41,764 nt of DNA from Candidatus Omnitrophota bacterium. Lineage in GTDB: Bacteria > Omnitrophota > Gorgyraeia > Zapsychrales > Fredricksoniimonadaceae. Position numbers and translations under genes: made by a program. The stretch spans positions 136 to 41,899 of the forward strand of contig JABDGZ010000013.1 in NCBI GenBank assembly GCA_013285735.1. Direction: 5' to 3'. Below are positions 32,084-39,552 of this stretch, one piece after another (the first letter of the stretch is position 1; each line of letters opens with the position of its first letter). Below the pieces are notes generated by a model, which saw nothing but the letters and a program-made list of their open reading frames with translations, was not told where the DNA came from and did not search any database.

Positions 32084-33085
32084 ATGTCTGTAAACCCCAT
32101 CACCGTCAGTGTTATTGTTCCTGCTTACAATGCCGCAGCCACTATCGGCAAAACCCTTGAGGCTTTATCTAAGCAAAATTGTTTCCAGCCTTTTGAAGTG
32201 ATCGTGGTGGATGATGGTTCCAGCGATAATACGGCAGATATTGTATCTTCATTTGCCTTAGTACGATATGTGCGTCAGGATAATGCTGGCCCAGCTTCTG
32301 CCCGCAATCATGGGGCTCAATTAGCTCAAGGTGAGTACCTGGCTTTTACAGATTCTGATTGTATCCCGCATGAAAATTGGATTGCAGAATTGATGCAAGG
32401 ATTTGGAAAGAAAGAAGTTGGGGTTGTTGCAGGAAGCTATGGGATTGCTAATCCGGAGAGTCTTCTAGCGCGTTGTATTTACAAAGAAATCCTTTGGCGG
32501 CATATGAATTTAATGCCGGAGTATCCTAATGCCTTTGGCAGCTACAATTTTTGCGTCAAAAAAGAAGTTTTTAATGCGGTCGGGGGGTTTAATACAGCTT
32601 ACCGTAACGCCAGTGGAGAGGATAATGATCTTAGCTATAAGGCCATAGGGGCAGGCTGGCGGATTTATTTTCAGCCTAAAGCCCTGGTGGATCACTACCA
32701 TCCAACCCGGGTGGTTAAATATTTAAAAGAACAATTTCGGCATGGCTTCTGGCGGGTGAAGATGTATCAAGATCATCCGCGCATGATGCGTGGGGATGGG
32801 TATACTTTTTGGAAAGATATCATTGAAGTCCCTTGGGTTGGACTTTTGCTGGGAGGTCTGCTTTTAAGTGCTTGGCATGGTGTGACGTTTAGTCATGTTT
32901 TATTGTTTATATTATTTCCTTTTTTGATATTTGAAGTTTTATACGCTTTAATCATGACACGTTGTTTATTTGAAGGGATTTTCTACGGTTTTATATTTTT
33001 ATTTCGGGCCCTCAGCCGCACCTTTGGTTTCTCGACGGGAATTTTGCTGTTTTTGATTTTAAAAATAGCGAAAATTTTTCAATAA
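32084..33085 (+). CDS. Membrane-anchored GT2-family glycosyltransferase
   Basis: About 333 aa. The start at 32084 (MSVNPITVSVIVPAYNAA) is chosen because the ORF-track ATG at 32054 lies in the REP-like repeat. Motifs: VIVPAYNAAATIGKTLEAL, VIVVDDGSSDNT, NAGPASARNHGAQLAQGEYLAFTDSD (DXD-type site) and SGEDNDLSYKAI (ED motif). The C-terminal 100 residues form two or three membrane helices (VGLLLGGLLLSAW, VLLFILFPFLIFEVLYALI). This AglE-like arrangement suits extension of a membrane-linked glycan. It is isolated by the hairpin island upstream and a 121-nt gap downstream. Confidence 0.9.
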   Translation: MSVNPITVSVIVPAYNAAATIGKTLEALSKQNCFQPFEVIVVDDGSSDNTADIVSSFALVRYVRQDNAGPASARNHGAQLAQGEYLAFTDSDCIPHENWIAELMQGFGKKEVGVVAGSYGIANPESLLARCIYKEILWRHMNLMPEYPNAFGSYNFCVKKEVFNAVGGFNTAYRNASGEDNDLSYKAIGAGWRIYFQPKALVDHYHPTRVVKYLKEQFRHGFWRVKMYQDHPRMMRGDGYTFWKDIIEVPWVGLLLGGLLLSAWHGVTFSHVLLFILFPFLIFEVLYALIMTRCLFEGIFYGFIFLFRALSRTFGFSTGILLFLILKIAKIFQ

Positions 33086-33089
33086 TCCC

Positions 33090-33117
33090 TTGAAACACCT
33101 TTCCCCTATGTTAATAT
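33090..33117 (+). promoter_or_regulatory. Candidate promoter for the gspC-gspD group
   Basis: TTGAAA and TAATAT separated by 16 nt (or TATGAT with 19 nt) in the 121-nt AT-rich gap before the GspC-like gene, downstream of a gene end. A second possible TTGTCG..TAATTT pair lies closer to the ATG. By-eye assignment only. Confidence 0.35.
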
Positions 33118-33206
33118 GATAAGGATAAATGAAAAAAGTTCTAAGCACTTGTCGTTATTATATTTAAAATCTAATTTCCTCGACGGAGAAATTAACACAG
33201 GTTTTT

Positions 33207-33791
33207 ATGGCCAAAGAATCCGCAGAAGAAAAGTTAATGAAGATGATGCAAAAGACGGCACCTTCCGTCGCTGCTAAGTCATCTTCTCCAGCTCTTCCCA
33301 AAAAGAAATTCAAATTTACTTTTAGCATTGGTGCCTTAAACGCGCTTTTATTTTTAGGGATCATGGCCTGTGCCCTCGCGTTGGGTTTTGAAATGCATGC
33401 CGGGTATTCCTTGCTCAACCAGGCAGTGGAATTCCCCCGTGAATCAAAGGCTGATCTTTCATTGTCGGATATCGCCTTGCCATCCACTCCCACAGCTGAC
33501 TATTATTTACAGAAAATCAATGAGCGTGATATTTTTAAACCGTATGTTCCCAAAGAAGCCAAAGCAGCAGCAATACAGGGTTTGGCGCAACAGATGTCCA
33601 AGTATAAACTCGTCGGTATTGCTTGGTTGGATTTGCCTGAAACAGCTTCTATCATGATCGAAGATAAAGATAAAAATAAAACTTACTTTCTTAAGCAAGG
33701 TGAACAATTAGAAGGCGTCACTGTCAAGACTATCTATACGGATAGAGCGGTCTTCAGTCACGAAAATGAGGAGATGACAATCAAGCTATGA
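33207..33791 (+). CDS. GspC-like type II secretion inner-membrane protein
   Basis: 194 aa. Basic cytoplasmic N-terminus, one membrane segment (about residues 41-61, ALNALLFLGIMACALALGF), then a periplasmic domain: YYLQKINERDIFKPY and YKLVGIAWLDLPETASIMIEDKDKNKTYFLKQGEQLEGVTVKTIYTDRAVFSHENEEMTIKL. That last stretch is the homology-region fold of GspC/PilP-like proteins, which contacts the secretin N-domains. There is no PDZ domain. The gene overlaps the secretin gene by ATGA, strongly supporting a physical partnership. Confidence 0.75.
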   Translation: MAKESAEEKLMKMMQKTAPSVAAKSSSPALPKKKFKFTFSIGALNALLFLGIMACALALGFEMHAGYSLLNQAVEFPRESKADLSLSDIALPSTPTADYYLQKINERDIFKPYVPKEAKAAAIQGLAQQMSKYKLVGIAWLDLPETASIMIEDKDKNKTYFLKQGEQLEGVTVKTIYTDRAVFSHENEEMTIKL

Positions 33792-35458
33792 GCCCACACA
33801 TTCCTAAACTTAAGTTTCTGATACTCTTTTTGATTGGCCTTGCTGGCTCAATCGCTTTTTTGACCTTTGCAAAAGCGCAAACAGATGATGGGGAGGCCCA
33901 AGCGATACAGCCTATTATGATGACCGAGCCCAAAGAATCTTTGGATGACCGGATGGCTCGCAAAATCACACTCGATGTGCGCGACATGAACGTCGTGGAC
34001 GTGATTAAATTCCTGGCCGAAAAGGGGGAGTTTAACGTTATTATTTCTCCGTCGGTGGAAGGCAAGAGTACAGTGCTCTTGCATGATGTGGATATCAAGG
34101 ATGCTCTTGATATTGTCGTCATTTCCAACAAGTTGGCCTATCACATTGATGATGATATTGTCCAGATCATGTCCGCCAGCGAATACGAGGCGATGTACGG
34201 CAAACAGTTTAGCGATAAGACAGAAGTGAGCATTGTGCATTTACAATACGCTAAACCCAGTTATGTCCTGGCAGCGCTTGATAATATGCGCAGCAATCGC
34301 GGTAAAATTATTATTGATGAAGATACGGGTTCCGTGGTTTTGGTGGACACGCCCCAATCCATTGAATTGATGAAGAAAGCCATTGTAGAAATGGAACAGC
34401 CATTGGACACCATGGTTTTTGATTTGAAATACGCCAAGGCAGATGTGGTTGCTGAAAAGTTGCGCACCCGTATTGATGCCAAGGCCGTAGGTACGATTAC
34501 AGCCGATGAACGCTCTAATGAGATTTTAGTGAGGGTGTTTCCTGGTCGTCGGGATGAAGTGGAAAAAACCATTCATAGCCTGGATGTGCCTACCAAGGAA
34601 GTCTTGATTGAAGCCAGGGTTTTGCAGGTTGTTATAAACCCGACCTATGATATCGGGATGGATATAACAGCACCCATTACAAGTGCTGGAAAACAACAAT
34701 TTAATTTATCTAGCAGCGCTCTCGATGAACCTGCTTTGAATGCTGCTGCTGCATCCGGTTCTTCAGCGGATAATCTGGCCAATACTTTCGGCAGAATTTC
34801 TGTCGGGAATTTTAGCGCCAATCAATTCACGGCAGCCATTCGCGCTTTGCAGCAGGTCAGTGATACTAAGATCCTTTCCAGTCCTCAAATTTTGGTGACT
34901 AATAATGAAGAAGCCAAAATCCATATTGGAGACACTGTTCCCTATATAGTAGCCACCACCAATGGTACAGGAGAGAATGCGATTACCTCTGATGACGTTC
35001 GCTTCGTTGATGTTGGTTTGAAATTGGATGTTATTCCGACGATTAATGATGACGGGATGGTAACCATGAAACTGACACCAGAAATTTCCGAAGTGGTTGC
35101 GACCATTAAATCAGCCGAAGGCAGTACTATTCCTCAAGTGAATAAAACCGAAGTAGAAACTTCAGTCATGGTGAAGGATGGTCAAACCATTGTCATGGCG
35201 GGCTTGCGTAATCAAGATAAGGTGCATACGAAAAAAGGTATCCCAGGGCTTATGGACCTTCCTTTAATAGGCGGAGCTTTCAGCCGTACTACGGATACGC
35301 TTACCAATACTGAAATAGTTATTTTAATCACACCTCATATTGTTAAAGGTACTGATGATTTTGATAAAACAATTGGCACGATCAAAGGGGCCAAAACGTA
35401 TGACGATAGTATTAAAATGAACGATCCTGCTGCGCCGGCGGGTACCGAATCCAAATAA
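33788..35458 (+). CDS. gspD: Secretin, type II secretion GspD-like
   Basis: 556 aa. Signal peptide (FLILFLIGLAGSIAFLTFAKA). An STN/N0-like domain follows (ITLDVRDMNVVDVIKFLAEKGEFNVIISPSV), then short N-domains (VVDIVVISNKLAYHI region and HLQYAKPSYVLAALDNM). The C-terminal secretin barrel starts near EVLIEARVLQVV, with ILSSPQILVTNNEEAKIHIGDTVPYI, VGLKLDVIPTIN and MAGLRNQDKVHTKKGIPGLMDLPLIGGAF, the signature end. It oligomerises into an outer-membrane channel. No lipoprotein anchor or pilotin is visible here. It is co-expressed with the GspC-like gene by ATGA overlap. Confidence 0.93.
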   Translation: MSPHIPKLKFLILFLIGLAGSIAFLTFAKAQTDDGEAQAIQPIMMTEPKESLDDRMARKITLDVRDMNVVDVIKFLAEKGEFNVIISPSVEGKSTVLLHDVDIKDALDIVVISNKLAYHIDDDIVQIMSASEYEAMYGKQFSDKTEVSIVHLQYAKPSYVLAALDNMRSNRGKIIIDEDTGSVVLVDTPQSIELMKKAIVEMEQPLDTMVFDLKYAKADVVAEKLRTRIDAKAVGTITADERSNEILVRVFPGRRDEVEKTIHSLDVPTKEVLIEARVLQVVINPTYDIGMDITAPITSAGKQQFNLSSSALDEPALNAAAASGSSADNLANTFGRISVGNFSANQFTAAIRALQQVSDTKILSSPQILVTNNEEAKIHIGDTVPYIVATTNGTGENAITSDDVRFVDVGLKLDVIPTINDDGMVTMKLTPEISEVVATIKSAEGSTIPQVNKTEVETSVMVKDGQTIVMAGLRNQDKVHTKKGIPGLMDLPLIGGAFSRTTDTLTNTEIVILITPHIVKGTDDFDKTIGTIKGAKTYDDSIKMNDPAAPAGTESK

Positions 35459-35481
35459 TTCCAAGGACGGAGATCAAACTT

Positions 35482-36279
35482 ATGGGTAAATTACGTAAAG
35501 AATTTTTAAGTAGACTTAAACCTGCAACGTTGAAGCGATGGGGTATTTTTACAGCAATGATTTTTATCGTTGCCCCATTAGGAGGCGTTTCTCGTGCGCA
35601 TGCCCAAGATGATACTGGTGTGACACCACCCCAGCAGACTGTGGGCAGCAGCGCTGACGAGTCACAGGCTGAACGCGAAGAATTTGTGAAAGAGATCCGT
35701 CGGGTGGAAAATCTTAATAAAAAATACACCCAGGAAATCCAGGATATCCGCGCCCTGTTGGCAGATAAAGATGCTGACTACCAAAAACGCATGCAGGATT
35801 TAGAAGACAGGCTGGCAGCTCAGCAAAGTGATAATACTAAAAAAGAAGTTGCCCAAGAGCAAAGCCAGCAAACTACCCAGGAATTAGAAGCCAAGACTAA
35901 TGAAATGCTTTCTAAAGGTGGTGACATGGACCCTACGGACCAAAATTTTAGGGCTGAACTGGCAAAAGCCCATTACAACATGGGCAATATTTATTTTGAA
36001 CGCGGTGAATATCAACGATCAGTGGTGGAATATTACCAGGCCGTGGATCTGATGCCTAATGATCCTGACACCCATTATAATTTAGCATTTGTCAGCGGTG
36101 AGTATTTGGGCGATCAGGAAACTGCTTTGAAGCATTATCAATGGTATTTGTATTTAAAACCTGATGCGTCTGATAAACCTGCGGTCAAGGAAAAAATCCT
36201 TCAGGCTAAACTTGCTTTGCGCAGCAAAATTGATTCCCCCTTGGATAAAAGCGACGGTAACTTTAACTTAACACGTTAG
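35482..36279 (+). CDS. Secreted coiled-coil and TPR protein
   Basis: 265 aa. Membrane anchor or signal peptide about residues 20-40 (WGIFTAMIFIVAPLGGVSRAHA). A Gln/Glu/Lys-rich coiled coil (about 65-150: EEFVKEIRRVENLNKKYTQEIQDIRALLAD, KRMQDLEDRLAAQQ) precedes TPR units (AKAHYNMGNIYFERGEYQRSVVEYYQAVDLMPNDPDTHYNLAFVSGEYLGDQETALKHYQWYLYLKP). The coiled coil resembles the YbgF/CpoB layout without being certain. It lies 23 nt after gspD, with GGACGGAGA upstream of the ATG. It likely works in the periplasm as an assembly or scaffold factor for the secretion or surface-protein system. Confidence 0.82.
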   Translation: MGKLRKEFLSRLKPATLKRWGIFTAMIFIVAPLGGVSRAHAQDDTGVTPPQQTVGSSADESQAEREEFVKEIRRVENLNKKYTQEIQDIRALLADKDADYQKRMQDLEDRLAAQQSDNTKKEVAQEQSQQTTQELEAKTNEMLSKGGDMDPTDQNFRAELAKAHYNMGNIYFERGEYQRSVVEYYQAVDLMPNDPDTHYNLAFVSGEYLGDQETALKHYQWYLYLKPDASDKPAVKEKILQAKLALRSKIDSPLDKSDGNFNLTR

Positions 36280-36290
36280 AATTGTTTTTT

Positions 36291-37868
36291 ATGACCGAAC
36301 ATTTCGGAAAAATTTTAATGGCAGTAGCGTTGGGAATCCTTTTTAGTACGCCAAGTTATGCGAACAATTTGTCAGTGACGAATGTAACGATAGGTACAAG
36401 GGATCCTGGTGCCAAGACCGTCGTTGTGACATTTAATGTCAGCTGGCAAAATTCCTGGCGGAATAAAATCAATTACGACGCTGCATGGCTGACGGTGCGT
36501 TTGAATAATGCCCAGGTCACACCAACGGACGCAATATTATGTCAAGTCACAGCGACAGGTTTGAATCCAGCTGGAACTTCGTCCGGAAATGGTTCTAATT
36601 TGCAAATTTATGTGCCTCAAGATGCAACAGGTGCTTTTTTACAACCTGCCAGCACGGGTTTTATTGGTAATGTCAACAGTCAAAATGTGCAATTGACGGT
36701 TAATTATCAAAGCTGCGGCTTCAGTGATACTGATCAAATTTACGCGAATGTTTTTGGGGTGGAAATGGTCTTTATTCCCCAAGGTTCTTTTTACGCGGGA
36801 GATTATAATACCAGTACCGCTTCCTTAAATAGCGGCTCCGCGGATACCACACCTTGGAATATTACCAGTGAAAATCCCATTCCTGTGACTAATGCGACCT
36901 CTGCCGGGTTTCAATATGTTTCTAATGGCAATCCCGGAGAATTCGCCACAGCGGCTACCTTTACGATTCCAGCTGCCTTCCCTAAAGGATACAATGCGTT
37001 TTATGCGATGAAATACGGGATTAACGAAGGTCAATGGGTGCAATTTATAAATTCTTTACCGGCAGCTGCCCGGTTAAATCGTGATTTAGCAGACACTAAT
37101 CATAAAAATTCTCAAAATGTGATTTATAGAAATACCATCAGCTGTTCTGGTACGCCTTTATTATGCTCCACTCAAAAACCATCACGGGCAGTTAGTTATT
37201 TAAGCTGGATGGATTTAGCAGCATTTTTAGCTTGGGATGCTTTACGCCCGATGACAGAGTTAGAATTTGAAAAAATGTCCCGTGGTCCGCTTGTTCCCAA
37301 TGCTGGCGAATATGTATGGGGAAATCAAACTATTGCAGCCGCCACAACGATTAGCGGAACAACGGAAGATGGTACAGAAACAATCACAGCACCCACCAAT
37401 GCCAATGCTAATTTCAGTAACACCACTTTTACAGGAGGGGATACATCCCTGGGTGCTGGATATAATCAGGGGCCTTTACGCGGGGGAATATTTGCGGTTT
37501 CTAATTCCACAAGAATGACCTCAGGTGCTTCTTATTATGGGGTCATGGATTTGAGCGGTAATTTGAAAGAACATGTCGTAACTATCGGCAATCCTTCGGG
37601 TTTGCTTTTTGTGGGAAGTGAAGGCAACGGAGTTCTTAATTCTACGACGGGGTATGCAGGTAATGCTGATAATACCGACTGGCCGGGGATAGACGCGCAA
37701 CCCCAAAATGGTGTTGATGGCGCAACAGGTTCAGGATTTCGCGGCGGCTCATGGGCAGATAGTGCTAATTATTTAAGAACATCAGATCGTACCGAAGCAG
37801 CATTAATGTCAACAGCTGCTCTTAATACTTTTGGGGGCCGTGGTGTCAGGACTTATGATGGTAATTAA
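36291..37868 (+). CDS. Secreted formylglycine-generating-enzyme-like (SUMF1-fold) protein, copy 1
   Basis: 525 aa from the ATG at 36291. Signal peptide (ILMAVALGILFSTPSYA), then a beta-rich N-terminal domain (VVVTFNVSWQNSWRNKINYDAAWLTVRL) and a SUMF1/FGE-type domain. That domain shows VFGVEMVFIPQGSFYAGD, AFYAMKYGINEGQWVQFI, RAVSYLSWMDLAAFLAW, LRPMTELEFEKMSRGP, EYVWGN, GVMDLSGNLKEHVV and GSGFRGGSW..RTSDR. Enzymatic FGE has Cys pairs after RGGS (CRSAAR-type); here RTSDR has none, so catalysis is unlikely and a binding or structural role is inferred. It is a paralog of the next gene. Confidence 0.82.
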   Translation: MTEHFGKILMAVALGILFSTPSYANNLSVTNVTIGTRDPGAKTVVVTFNVSWQNSWRNKINYDAAWLTVRLNNAQVTPTDAILCQVTATGLNPAGTSSGNGSNLQIYVPQDATGAFLQPASTGFIGNVNSQNVQLTVNYQSCGFSDTDQIYANVFGVEMVFIPQGSFYAGDYNTSTASLNSGSADTTPWNITSENPIPVTNATSAGFQYVSNGNPGEFATAATFTIPAAFPKGYNAFYAMKYGINEGQWVQFINSLPAAARLNRDLADTNHKNSQNVIYRNTISCSGTPLLCSTQKPSRAVSYLSWMDLAAFLAWDALRPMTELEFEKMSRGPLVPNAGEYVWGNQTIAAATTISGTTEDGTETITAPTNANANFSNTTFTGGDTSLGAGYNQGPLRGGIFAVSNSTRMTSGASYYGVMDLSGNLKEHVVTIGNPSGLLFVGSEGNGVLNSTTGYAGNADNTDWPGIDAQPQNGVDGATGSGFRGGSWADSANYLRTSDRTEAALMSTAALNTFGGRGVRTYDGN

Positions 37869-39519
37869 AAATATTTTGCTTACAGTTGTTTTTGTCCTGG
37901 CTACATTTTCTACTGTGTGGGCTAGTAATTTGCAATTAAGTAATTTAGATGAGGTTAGTGCCAATACTGCTTCAGGCACGATCACATTTTCTTTTAATCT
38001 GACACAGGATAATAGCTGGCGTAATCAAACCAACTATGATGCTGTCTGGGTTTTTATGAAATACTCAACAGACGGTGGGGCAACGTGGAAGCATGCTTCT
38101 ATGGCCGGAAATGGAATTAATCCATCCGGGTTTTCTATTCCTACACAATTTCAGGATCAATTTGAAATCATGGTCCCTTCTGATCAAAAAGGATTTTTTG
38201 TGCAACGCTCAGGCCAAGCCACCGGAAGCATTGCCTTGACGGGTGTCCAATTTGTTTGGAACTATGGTTTGGATGGGGTTTCATCGACGGTTGCCCAAGC
38301 GGCTAATACCCTGCATACCATTTATGGTGTTGAAATGGTCTATATTCCCCAAGGGGCGTTTTATGCAGGTGACGGTTCTTCAAACAGTTCAACAGAATAT
38401 GCTTTCGCCCAAAGTTCAGCCAGTAATTCTCCGGGCTGGTATATACAAAATGAAAATGCCATTTCAACGACTAACAATACATCAGGTACAGGATATTATT
38501 ATCAAAATACAAGTGCCAAGGGTGATGAATTTCCAAGCGGGGCTACTTATTTAATCCCGGCGTCTTTTCCTAAAGGCTTTGGAGCTTTTTATCTAATGAA
38601 ATATCAATTAACTGAAGGCCAATGGGTGAGTTTTTTTAACACGCTGCCTGCAGCTGCCAAACCTTATCGGGATATTACCTATAGCGGCAGAATGGGTAGT
38701 ATTAATGTGGGCGGTAAAGGTTCCCAATCAGTTGTTAATCGCAATACGATTTCCTGGAATTCGGCGATACCCACATCATTAGCCACGACATTAAGACCGA
38801 TGCGTCCTGTCAGCTATGTGTCATGGCCGGATGTGGCAGCGTATGCCGAGTGGGCAGCTCTTCGGCCGATCACGGAATTGGAATATGAAAAAGCAGCGCG
38901 CGGTGCTAATAATTCAGCGATACCTGGTGAATTTGTTTGGGGATCAACGTCAATCACGCCACCCGGTCCCGGGGATATTAACCCTAATGCGGATGAAAAT
39001 GGATCTGAAATTTTGAGCGATGGAGCGAATCTTAATAGCAATTCATTAGCCTGGAGTTCTGGTGATGGCCGCAGCGGCGGAGTTGCCGCAGGACAAACAG
39101 GCCCCTTACGTATTGGTATTTTTGCGGCCAGTAGTAGTAATCCCACCCGCGTTAGCAGTGGTGCTGGGTTTTACGGCAATATGGAACTTTCCGGAAATTT
39201 GGCAGAACCAGTCGTCACCGTGGGCAGGGCAGAAGGTTTAACTTTTCAAGGTACGGATGGTACAGGGCAATTAACATCTTTTGGAACTGCGACCAATATT
39301 GATTGGCCGGGTATGGATGCTAACAACGCTAACGGGGTAGATGGCACTATTGGTATTGGTTATCGCGGCGGGGACTTTCAGTCGCCTAATTCAAGCATAT
39401 ACTCAACATCTTCGCGTTTTTATGCGGTGAAAGATCCAGATTCACAAACTTGCGCACAGCGTTATGATCCAAGTTGTGGAGTTTTTCAAGGCGGACGTTT
39501 AGGTCGTAATGCTTCATAA
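37858..39519 (+). CDS. Secreted formylglycine-generating-enzyme-like (SUMF1-fold) protein, copy 2
   Basis: About 553 aa. Start at 37858 (or ATG 37855), overlapping the previous stop; AGGA lies 6 nt upstream. Signal peptide (KNILLTVVFVLATFSTVWA). Same order as copy 1: beta-rich N-terminus (ITFSFNLTQDNSWRNQTNYDAVWVFMKYS), then IYGVEMVYIPQGAFYAGDG, GFGAFYLMKYQLTEGQWVSFF, PVSYVSWPDVAAYAEW, LRPITELEYEKAARG, GNMELSGNLAEPVV and GIGYRGGDF. Two Cys (TCAQRYDPSCG) occur after the RGG motif but not at the FGE positions. Probably a surface or periplasmic partner of copy 1. Confidence 0.82.
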   Translation: MVIKNILLTVVFVLATFSTVWASNLQLSNLDEVSANTASGTITFSFNLTQDNSWRNQTNYDAVWVFMKYSTDGGATWKHASMAGNGINPSGFSIPTQFQDQFEIMVPSDQKGFFVQRSGQATGSIALTGVQFVWNYGLDGVSSTVAQAANTLHTIYGVEMVYIPQGAFYAGDGSSNSSTEYAFAQSSASNSPGWYIQNENAISTTNNTSGTGYYYQNTSAKGDEFPSGATYLIPASFPKGFGAFYLMKYQLTEGQWVSFFNTLPAAAKPYRDITYSGRMGSINVGGKGSQSVVNRNTISWNSAIPTSLATTLRPMRPVSYVSWPDVAAYAEWAALRPITELEYEKAARGANNSAIPGEFVWGSTSITPPGPGDINPNADENGSEILSDGANLNSNSLAWSSGDGRSGGVAAGQTGPLRIGIFAASSSNPTRVSSGAGFYGNMELSGNLAEPVVTVGRAEGLTFQGTDGTGQLTSFGTATNIDWPGMDANNANGVDGTIGIGYRGGDFQSPNSSIYSTSSRFYAVKDPDSQTCAQRYDPSCGVFQGGRLGRNAS

Positions 39520-39552
39520 TGATTAAGATTTGGAATTGTTAAATAAGATTGC

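Noticed and set aside
33129-33167. 12-codon leader peptide (MKKVLSTCRYYI) before the GspC-like gene
   Set aside because: It has an AAGGA-like site but no attenuator hairpin or amino-acid bias; most likely chance in an AT-rich gap.
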